Below are positions 26,837 through 35,600 of a DNA stretch of 64,000 nucleotides, one piece after another. Origin of the DNA: JAPOXR01 sp963664715 (GTDB taxonomy: Bacteria > Pseudomonadota > Alphaproteobacteria > Rhodobacterales > Rhodobacteraceae); assembly GCA_963664715.2 (NCBI GenBank), contig CAXXUY010000016.1, positions 255,161 to 319,160 on the forward strand, read 5' to 3'. The stretch's first letter is position 1, and each line of letters opens with the position of its first letter. Made by a program: the position numbers and the translations under genes. The notes beneath the pieces were generated by a model. That model did not search any database. It worked only from the letters and a program-made list of their open reading frames with translations, and had not been told where the DNA came from.

Positions 26837-27484
26837 TCAAGATCCGGCATCGAGCTGGGAAAGCAACCGCGTCACGCGCCGGGAAAGATCCTGGGGCAGA
26901 CTGGATTCCGACAGCAGGCCCCTCAGAATTGCAACCGCCTCGTCCAGCCTTCCCATGCTTTCCAGCACATGTGCCTTCATCTCCAGTGCCAGAAGCCTGA
27001 ATTCCGAATTCGACTCGATCATGCGCTCGAGGTCCGTCAGCACGTCTTCAGGTCTGTCTGTTCCCTGGCGTATTGCAAGCGATTTCAACAACGCAAGGTC
27101 CCGGTACACCTCCGAAACTTCCGGATCTGCCGCAATCGAGGCCAGCCGGTCCAGCGCATCCGTGTCCCTGTCTCCCTCGACCATCGCTGCGGCGACGATC
27201 AGGTCCCTGATGGCCCGCGCGTCCGAATTCTCGATAGAGATATTGTCAAGTTCAACGATCCGCTCTGCGGGTGTCGCTACTGCCTGTGCGGCAACAATGG
27301 AATCACCCAGGGATTCTGCCGCCACACGATCTCTCTCCGTCGTCCACTCCCGATATGCGGTTCCACCAACGATGACCACCACCACGAGAGCACCGATCCA
27401 GCCGTACCGTCGCAAGTGCCGGTACAGTCGGTCCTTCCTGACTTCTTCCTTTACTTCATTGATGAATGAGTCGGGATTGCCCAA
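26837..27484 (-). CDS. YfgM-like single-span tetratricopeptide protein
   Basis: From a TTG at 27484 the 215-residue product reads GNPDSFINEVKEEVRKDRL, then one membrane helix (WIGALVVVVIVGGTAY) and a periplasmic helical-repeat domain. GGAG sits six bases upstream of this TTG. The longer frame to 27556 adds residues not seen in the family. YfgM-type proteins act beside SecYEG and periplasmic chaperones. The gene precedes bamB. Confidence 0.8.
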   Translation of the reverse strand: MGNPDSFINEVKEEVRKDRLYRHLRRYGWIGALVVVVIVGGTAYREWTTERDRVAAESLGDSIVAAQAVATPAERIVELDNISIENSDARAIRDLIVAAAMVEGDRDTDALDRLASIAADPEVSEVYRDLALLKSLAIRQGTDRPEDVLTDLERMIESNSEFRLLALEMKAHVLESMGRLDEAVAILRGLLSESSLPQDLSRRVTRLLSQLDAGS

Positions 27485-27631
27485 TTCTTGCTCCGGATTT
27501 TTGCGCGCTTCTACTCCGAATAACCACGACTTGCCAACGCGAATGTTGATTCGCAAATCTTGCTCCGGTTCGTGTTAGACATTAGATCTACGACAGTGTG
27601 CGGGTACAGGCCCAAGCAACCAAGGATCGCA

Positions 27632-28804
27632 ATGAGGATAGCATCCATTCTGACGGCACTAATTGTTGCCGCAGGTCTCTATGCGTTCGTCATAGAACGA
27701 GATGCGATCTTGGCCATTGCCAGAAGTCAACTGAACATTGAACCGGACACCACTCAGACAGGCAATCAGTATGCCGATGGTCCGTCTGCAAATGCCCAGA
27801 ACCGGCCCGAAAGCCCGGGTGAAGGTCAATCGCCATTCCTCGGCGAGCCAGAAGACAACACTGCTGTGCGTGTCGTTGCAATCGAGTCGACTGCACGGCC
27901 GGTCGAGTCCGGGGTGGTCGTCAGAGGTCAAACCGAGGCCCTGCGCCATGTAGATATCAGGTCACAGGCTTCCGGTCTCGTCTTGACAGAACCGTTTCGG
28001 AAGGGCTCATTTGTCAAGAAGGGACAGGTTCTCTGCGTACTGGACCCCGGATCGAAATTTGCAGATCTGCAGGAATCCGAGGCGCGTCTGGAAGAAGCCA
28101 CGGTCAATGAAATGACCGCTTCAAAGCTGGCTGAAGAGGGATTTGCAACGCTCAATCGCCGGAATTCGGCGAAGGCCGCACTTGAATCTGCGGAAGCAGC
28201 AGTAGAACGGGCCCGCGTCGCAATTTCCCGGCTCCAGATGATTGCTCCGTTTGATGGCCTGCTTGAGTCGGATGCCGCCGAGACCGGTTCACTGCTCCAG
28301 CCCGGTTCACTCTGCGCAACAGTCGTACAGTTGGACCCGATCAAGATTGTCGGCTATCTGTCTGATTTCGAAGTCGACAGGATTGAAACCGGGAGCAACG
28401 CGACGGCACGTTTCACTTCCGGAAGGGTCGTTTCCGGGGAAGTGACCTACATCTCCCGGTCTGGCGACCACGACACGAGGACGTTCAGGATCGAGGTTGA
28501 GGTCACGAATACTGATCTTTCAATTCGCGATGGCTCTGCTGTCGAAGTCTTCATAGCATCGGCAAACGAATTCGCTCACCTTGTTCCACAATCCGCGATG
28601 ACGCTAAACGATGCAGGACAGATTGGGCTTCGCACCGTTATGGACGGAAAGGCCAGGTTCAATCCTATCAAGATCCTGAAGGATACCCCCGACGGCGCGT
28701 GGGTCAAGGGACTGCCTGATCAGGCGACCGTGATCGTTGTCGGCCACGAATATGTCATCGACGGTACGCCGGTCGATGTCTCGTTCAGGGAACCTGCGTC
28801 GTGA
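27632..28804 (+). CDS. RND efflux periplasmic adaptor subunit
   Basis: The 390-residue membrane fusion protein has an N-terminal membrane anchor (MRIASILTALIVAAGLYAF), a split lipoyl domain (HVDIRSQASGLVLTEPFRKG with the second half MIAPFDGLLESDAAETGSLL), a short helical hairpin between them and beta-barrel and membrane-proximal domains after. It links the RND permease to an outer membrane channel, which is not coded nearby. ATG27632 has AAGGA upstream. Its stop overlaps the GTG of the permease. Confidence 0.9.
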   Translation: MRIASILTALIVAAGLYAFVIERDAILAIARSQLNIEPDTTQTGNQYADGPSANAQNRPESPGEGQSPFLGEPEDNTAVRVVAIESTARPVESGVVVRGQTEALRHVDIRSQASGLVLTEPFRKGSFVKKGQVLCVLDPGSKFADLQESEARLEEATVNEMTASKLAEEGFATLNRRNSAKAALESAEAAVERARVAISRLQMIAPFDGLLESDAAETGSLLQPGSLCATVVQLDPIKIVGYLSDFEVDRIETGSNATARFTSGRVVSGEVTYISRSGDHDTRTFRIEVEVTNTDLSIRDGSAVEVFIASANEFAHLVPQSAMTLNDAGQIGLRTVMDGKARFNPIKILKDTPDGAWVKGLPDQATVIVVGHEYVIDGTPVDVSFREPAS

Positions 28805-31800
28805 CTCGGATTGTGGATTGGGCGGCTTCACACGCCAGAATGGTAATGGCATGCCTGATCCTGTCATTGACGACGGGTGTGCTCGCCTATGTAGGACTGC
28901 CCAAGGAAGGTGCTCCCGACATAGAGATACCCGCGTTCTTCATTTCAGTGGGTTTCCCGGGGATCTCGGCGGAAGACAGCGAGAGATTGCTGGTTGTCCC
29001 GCTTGAAAACAGGCTCAAGGATCTTGACGGCCTGGATGAGATGTTCTCGGTCGCGGATGACGGCTATGCCGGGGTGTCCGTGTCATTTGATTTTGGATTG
29101 GACAGGGACGCCACTCTCGCCGACATTCGAAGTCTGGTAGACAGGGCCGAGGCAGAGTTTCCGGACGGGGCGGGCAAGCCGTCGATCGCCGAGTTCAGCC
29201 TTTCGGAACTTCCTGTACTTGTGATCAGTCTTGAGGGTGAAGTTCCGGACCGCACCCTGATGCAGGTTGCGGAACAAATGAAGGAAGAAATCGAGGCACT
29301 TGAAGAGGTGCTTGAGGTTGGCCTGACCGGGCAGCGCGAGGAGATGATCGAGGTAATAATCGATCCGCTCCAGCTGGAGTCCTATGGTGTCGCTGCCGAT
29401 GAACTCATTGGTATCGTTTCCCGGAACAGCCAATTGATCGCAGCCGGAGAGGTTCAGACCGGGCGCGGGGCATTCGCGGTGAAGATTCCGTCGACCTTTG
29501 AGCAGCCGAGCGATGTTCGTGAAATGCCCATCAAGGTTAGCGGTGACCGGGTAGTTACTCTCGGGGATGTCTCGGAAGTCAGGATGACTTTCGATGATCG
29601 AACTGGAATCTCGCGCAACAACGGCAAATCCACGATTGCACTGCAGGTTGTGAAGAGAAAGGGCTACAACCTGATCGACACCACATCCATCGTCATACAG
29701 GTCGCCGAGGAACTGAGGCGGAAATGGCCTCCATCGCTGCGCGACGCCGTCGACTTTGAGTTCACCCAGAATCGCAGCGAACAGGTCGAGGATATGGTAG
29801 GTCAACTGGAAAACTCCGTGCTTACCGCAATTGCCCTTGTCACAATTGTCGTTGTTGCCGTTCTTGGAGTCAGGTCCGCGTTACTGGTTGGATTTGCCAT
29901 CCCGGCTTCGTTCCTGTTGTGTTTTACCTTCCTCGCTGTCTTGTCGATTTCCATATCAAATATTGTCATGTTCGGCCTGATCCTCGCTGTGGGGATGCTG
30001 GTCGACAGTGCGATCGTCGTCGTGGAGCTCGCTCACCGTCGAATGAGGGAAGGCAAGACTCCGATGGTTGCATTCGTTTCAGCAGCCAAGCGAATGTTCT
30101 GGCCGATCCTGTCTTCAACGGCAACGACACTCTGCGCGTTCTTGCCCATGCTTTTTTGGCCGGGTGTTCCCGGTCAATTCATGGGTACGCTGCCGGTAAC
30201 GATCATCTTCGTCCTGACGGCTTCAATGTTCATTGCATTGATCGGCCTGCCAGTCGTCGGTGGCATCTCGGGCAGGATATCCAGAGTTTTCGACAGGGCA
30301 ACACAGCTTCTGCGTCAGACGAGTTGGCAGTTCAGGATTGCGTTGCTGCTGGTGAATGTTGCGCTGCTATTCCTCTTCGCGATGCTGGCCCTGAGCCCCG
30401 GAACTGTCCCCTTCCCGCCGCTGCGCGCCTTGGGGCTCAACGAATCGGTTCCTTTCTTCGTCCTGTTCGGACTCTTTTCGGCAATCCTGACCATTGTCGT
30501 CAAATCACTGAGGTTTCGAATTGGACCTCGCAAAGACCGGGTTCGTGCCAGAAAGAGCATCACAGCGGTCGTAACCAGACTGCTCGTCGGCAACCCGATA
30601 ATGCCGCTGGTGTGTGTTGTAGCTATCGTGGCTGCAGTTGGAGCCACGATAGAATTGTACAGGCAGAACAGCCTCGGTGTTACGTTCTTTGTCGACACGG
30701 AACCTGAGCGTGTCAGTTTTTTCGTGCGTGCAAGGGGCAATCTCGGCCTCATGGAAAAGAACGACCTCGTGAGGCAGGTCGAGTCCATCGTCCTGGGTAT
30801 CGAAGGCGTTGCGAATGTCTTCTCCTATGCCGGTGTGGCTGGTCTCAACAGCGATCGGGGCATTGGTGGGGACTCGAAACCCAATGACACAGTGGGGGAA
30901 GTCCGCATTGAGTTCCTTCCCTGGGATGAGCGACAGGAGATCGGAGGTCTCGTAGCCGATACGAACAACATCCTTGAACTCATTGAATCCAGGATTTCGG
31001 AGATTCCGGGCATCTACATTGATTTCCAGATTGGCGCCGACGGGCCAAGCTCCGGCAAGCCCATCCAGTTGCGACTGATGAGCGATAACTGGAACTCGCT
31101 GCTGGAAACCGCTGCGACAGTCCGACAAAAGTTCGACGAAACCGAGGGGCTTGTACTGGTCGATGATACCCGACCTCTTCCGGGAATTGACTGGAAGATC
31201 GAGGTCGATGTTGAACGAGCCGGAAGGTACGGTACCGATGTCGCGACAGTCGGCGGATTGGTTCAACTGGTAACCAGAGGACTTTCCGTCGGAAAGATGC
31301 GAGTGGATTCCTCCGACGAGGAAATCGACATCCGCGTTCGGTTTCCCGAAGAAGACAGACATCTTTCGACACTGGACGGGCTGCGTGTCAATTCCAGGAA
31401 CGGGCTGGTGCCGCTTTCCAACTTCGTCACGCGTGCACCTGTAGCCAGCATAGGCCAGATATCCAGGTTCAATCAGTCCAGATTCATCGATGTGAAGGCG
31501 GATATGAAATCCGGCTTGCGGAACGAAGACGGTGCACCAATGACGCCAACCGAGCGGATCCGGCATCTTGAACAGTGGCTGATCGGTGAAGCCGGATTGC
31601 CAAGTGACGTAAAGTGGACGTGGACAGGTGACCGGGAGTCCCAGTCAGAGAGTCAGAGATTCCTGATGCAGGCCTTTGTCGGCGCGCTTGGTCTGATGTT
31701 CGCTGTACTGCTGGCCCAATTCAACAGCCTCTATCAGGCGGTGCTGGTTCTGCTTGCCGTCGTTATGTCTACAACCGGTGTTCTTCTTGGCATGGTTATC

Positions 31801-32508
31801 CTTCAACAACCGTTCTCGGTCATAATGACCGGGGTGGGGATTGTCGCACTTGCCGGAATTGTGGTGAACAACAATATCGTTCTGATCGATACCTATCAGG
31901 AGTACTCTCGCTTCATGCCGAAAATTGAAGCCATCATTCGAACGGTTGAAGTTCGGCTGCGACCTGTCTTGCTTACATCGATCACAACCATTTGCGGTCT
32001 CACGCCGATGATGCTCGGTTTCTCCATTGATATCGTGGATGGTGGATATTCCGTCGATAACCCTTCATCTCTTTGGTGGAAGTCGCTCGCCTCGGCAGTG
32101 GTCTTCGGCCTTTCGACCGCAACGGTCCTGACACTCGTATTTACGCCTGCGATGCTTGCTCTGCCGGTCTGGGCCAGAAAGGGCTCCTACGGCGCCAGTC
32201 GTTTGCTGGTCGCCCTTGTTGTTGGCCGAAAGAGTCGAACTGCAAGAGACTTGCGCATTCTTCGCGCACTCAGGAAGACCGGCAATCCGACGATCCTCTG
32301 GGATACCGAACGACCGAGAGCGATCAGCAGCAGCCAGCCAATTGCGATGATTGTCCATTCTGATGATCAGACCGCCGAACATGGCGAGCCAGACTCTTCA
32401 CTCGAATCCGGCGACGAGTTGGCCCGGCAAAAGACGGGCGAGCCGCAGCCTGACAGCAACGACAGCGAGAGGTATGAAACGCCTCCTGGGCTGGCTACGG
32501 CCGAATGA
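28801..32508 (+). CDS. RND efflux permease with extra mid-protein helices
   Basis: The 1235-residue inner membrane pump has the AcrB-like layout: helix 1, a large periplasmic loop, helices 2-6, a second half with its own loop, and helices 8-12. VGMLVDSAIVVVE in helix 4 keeps one of the two AcrB aspartates (VDS instead of VDD), and GIVVNNNIVLID replaces the lysine of helix 10. It is about 190 residues longer than AcrB: a segment near 505-570 adds two hydrophobic stretches, and a 90-residue polar tail follows helix 12. The GTG start overlaps the adaptor stop. The substrate is unknown. Confidence 0.9.
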   Translation: MTRIVDWAASHARMVMACLILSLTTGVLAYVGLPKEGAPDIEIPAFFISVGFPGISAEDSERLLVVPLENRLKDLDGLDEMFSVADDGYAGVSVSFDFGLDRDATLADIRSLVDRAEAEFPDGAGKPSIAEFSLSELPVLVISLEGEVPDRTLMQVAEQMKEEIEALEEVLEVGLTGQREEMIEVIIDPLQLESYGVAADELIGIVSRNSQLIAAGEVQTGRGAFAVKIPSTFEQPSDVREMPIKVSGDRVVTLGDVSEVRMTFDDRTGISRNNGKSTIALQVVKRKGYNLIDTTSIVIQVAEELRRKWPPSLRDAVDFEFTQNRSEQVEDMVGQLENSVLTAIALVTIVVVAVLGVRSALLVGFAIPASFLLCFTFLAVLSISISNIVMFGLILAVGMLVDSAIVVVELAHRRMREGKTPMVAFVSAAKRMFWPILSSTATTLCAFLPMLFWPGVPGQFMGTLPVTIIFVLTASMFIALIGLPVVGGISGRISRVFDRATQLLRQTSWQFRIALLLVNVALLFLFAMLALSPGTVPFPPLRALGLNESVPFFVLFGLFSAILTIVVKSLRFRIGPRKDRVRARKSITAVVTRLLVGNPIMPLVCVVAIVAAVGATIELYRQNSLGVTFFVDTEPERVSFFVRARGNLGLMEKNDLVRQVESIVLGIEGVANVFSYAGVAGLNSDRGIGGDSKPNDTVGEVRIEFLPWDERQEIGGLVADTNNILELIESRISEIPGIYIDFQIGADGPSSGKPIQLRLMSDNWNSLLETAATVRQKFDETEGLVLVDDTRPLPGIDWKIEVDVERAGRYGTDVATVGGLVQLVTRGLSVGKMRVDSSDEEIDIRVRFPEEDRHLSTLDGLRVNSRNGLVPLSNFVTRAPVASIGQISRFNQSRFIDVKADMKSGLRNEDGAPMTPTERIRHLEQWLIGEAGLPSDVKWTWTGDRESQSESQRFLMQAFVGALGLMFAVLLAQFNSLYQAVLVLLAVVMSTTGVLLGMVILQQPFSVIMTGVGIVALAGIVVNNNIVLIDTYQEYSRFMPKIEAIIRTVEVRLRPVLLTSITTICGLTPMMLGFSIDIVDGGYSVDNPSSLWWKSLASAVVFGLSTATVLTLVFTPAMLALPVWARKGSYGASRLLVALVVGRKSRTARDLRILRALRKTGNPTILWDTERPRAISSSQPIAMIVHSDDQTAEHGEPDSSLESGDELARQKTGEPQPDSNDSERYETPPGLATAE

Positions 32509-32612
32509 GCGCCTGATCGGTTGCAGATTCCGCAGACCCCAGATTCCACGACATCGATATCTGTCGATCCGGAACCGCGCGCTGGATACGCCCGAACTGC
32601 AGATTGCCCGCT

Positions 32613-35600
32613 TCACCAAAGCGGATCAATCAACTGGCTTTCGTGCGGAAGGACAAAAATCTGTCCGGGAAAGATCAGGTCAGGATCTTCAATCTGATCC
32701 AGGTTTGCATTGAATATGTTGACGTAGAGCCTGCCAAGGCCGTACTGTTTCCTGGATATGCCCCAAAGCGTAAAGCCGCGTTGAACTGCTATCAGACTGA
32801 TTATCGGTCCCTGATCTATGTCTTCGGAAGAGTCAGCGTCATTCTGCGAAACAGTTGCCAGCAAGTCGAGTGCATGCTGCGCGGACTCCTTCTGGAATGG
32901 CATCTCCGCTGTCGCAACGACCTCGCCTGACAAATCCACCTCTTCGACGCGCATCCTGTAGCGACCGGCATCCACTTCGGCCAGATCAGTCCACCAGCTC
33001 CCGCCCGCCGAGAACTGCCTTGACTTGACCAGGGTGTCGTCCAGATAGATGTTGACAACTCCCCCATCCGACTTCGTACTACCGGCAATAAAGACTTCGC
33101 CCCGCTCGTCGTAAGATACGATTTCAACCAGGAGCCGATCTTCCTCCTCCGGCAAGGATGGTTGGATCAGGCGCACACCCTGATTGCTCGCCAGCAACAC
33201 CGAAGGCTGAAAGTCCGTCAAATCAGCCAGATTGGTTGCTGGTGGTTCCTCGGGTGACACAAAGGTGTCGACAGGCGTTCCTTCAGCCACGTCGGCTACG
33301 GCTGCCGCAATCCTCCCGTGAGGAACCACGACAAATACCGTTTCTTCGGAGTTGATCAACTGGCCGTCCGGAAGAGCGGCCTGCAGCCCAATTGCCAAAG
33401 TGTCGGATTCTGTTTCAATGCTGAAGATCATTGCAAACTGCCCGTTTCGCCCAACCGCCTGGGAACTGGCCACCCTTCCGTCAACGACTGCCTCGATGCG
33501 CGAACTTGCCGGAGCACGACCTGCAACGATTGCCGTACCGAACTGGTCTACCCTGACAATGTCAAAAGTCGGTGGAACTGCAGCCGGGACCGGCGGAGTC
33601 TCTTCCTCATTGGGGATCTCCTGAAGGCTAGCGACGGTCGAACCCGCGGTTTCTGCCGGGGCGCCGAGAAGTTGTGCTCCGACCGAAGCAGTGTCCTGAT
33701 CGGTTGACATCTCCAGTGGTGTACCCTCCGCAACGTCGGCTTCTCCCGCATCAGGGTCCACGACCGGCACTGTGCCACCTGCCAGTGGGGCGGATTCGAC
33801 TTCCTGCAAGGCAGCAGACTCCGTTTCATCCATTAGCCCATCCCCGCTGTCGTCGACGGTTTCCGTGACTGATTCTGTGATTTTCGCTGGCGTTTCCTCT
33901 TGTGTGAGGTGGGTCCCGGAGACCGTTTCGATTGACTCGTCGTCACCTGACTCCCCTGGTGGTTCGGAATCGTCCGCAACGGCGATATCGACAGTTTCAG
34001 TCTGTTCCTGTTCTTGTGCAGTTGGGTCCGGGGTGGCCGATAAAGTTGCTGACTCAATCGAACTGTCCACAGCCGAAGCGTCGGTTCCTTCTTCCGGTTC
34101 TGGTGCGGCGCCCGCCGATTGTACATCCTCGCCTGTCTCCGGCTCCAGGTCTTCCTGACGAGCAGGATCCATGAGTGCGACTGATGGTTCAGGAACCGAA
34201 TCGACGGCTTCCCCGGTTTCAGTGGCTTCCACCACTTCATCCGGACAACTGCCATCTTCGGCAAGCGTTGCTCCCTGATCCAGCGACGGGCATTCCAGCA
34301 CCGGCTCCGGAGCCGCCTCAACAACGGCAACAGGCTCCTCGGCCTCGACCTCCTCCGGAACAACAGAAACAGTGTCGACAGGCTCGTCCGCCTCAGCCGG
34401 CACTGCGACCGCATCCTCGGTTACCTCTGTCTCGGCAACCGCGCCGGTCGTGTCCTCGACATCATCAGATGGCTCTTCGGGCTCGGCAACCGAAACCTGT
34501 TCCGGAACTGCCGGGTCGGACGGGGCTGCAGGAACCTCATCTGCCGTGTCTTCCGAAACCACTTTCGTCGGCTCGTCGACCTCCAACGCCTCCTGGTCCA
34601 CCGACAGCTCGGCTTCCCCGGCGACTTCAGGGCAACTGCCATCTTCGGCAAGCGTTGCTCCCGGATCCAGCGACGGGCATTCCACCACCGGCGCCGGCGC
34701 CGCTTCAACAACGGCAACAGGCTCATCGGCCTCGACCTCCTCCGGAACAACAGAAACAGTGTCGACAGGCTCGTCCACCTCAGCCGGCACCGCGACCGCA
34801 TCCTCGGTTACCTCCGTCTCGGCAACCGCGCCGGTCGTGTCCTCGACATCATCAGATGGCTCTTCGGGCTCGGCAACCGAAACCTGTTCCGGAACTGCCG
34901 GGTCGGACGGGGCTGCAGGAACCTCATCTGCCGTGTCTTCCGAAACCACTTTCGTCGGCTCGTCGACCTCCAACGCCTCCTGGTCCACCGACAGCTCGGC
35001 TTCCCCGGCGACTTCAGGGCAACTGCCATCTTCGGCAAGCGTTGCTCCCGGATCCAGCGACGGGCATTCCACCACCGGCGCCGGCGCCGCTTCAACAACG
35101 GCAACAGGCTCATCGGCCTCGACCTCCTCCGGAACAACAGAAACAGTGTCGACAGGCTCGTCCACCTCAGCCGGCACCGCGACCGCATCCTCGGTTACCT
35201 CTGTCTCGGCAACCGCGCCGGTCGTGTCCTCGACATCATCAGATGGCTCTTCGGGCTCGGCAACCGAAACCTGTTCCGGAACTGCCGGGTCGGACGGGGC
35301 TGCAGGAACCTCATCTGCCGTGTCTTCCGAAACCACTTCCGTCGGCTCGTCGACCTCCAACGCCTCCTGGTCCACCGACAGCTCGGCTTCCCCGGCGACT
35401 TCAGGGCAACTGCCATCTTCGGCAAGCGTTGCTCCCGGGTCCAGCGACGGGCATTCCGCCACTGGCGCCGGCGCCGCTTCAACAACGGCAACAGGCTCCT
35501 CGGCCTCGACCTCCTCCGGAACAACAGAAACAGTGTCGACAGGCTCGTCCGCCTCAGCCGGCGCTGCGACCGCATCCTCGGTTGCCTCCGTCTCGGCAAC

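Noticed and set aside
26183..27469. A 428-codon plus-strand frame opposite bamB and the yfgM-like gene
   Set aside because: It crosses two genes with clear family features on the minus strand and resembles nothing itself.
30505..31566. A 353-codon minus-strand frame inside the RND permease gene
   Set aside because: The plus-strand permease is intact and conserved there; the antisense frame has no support.
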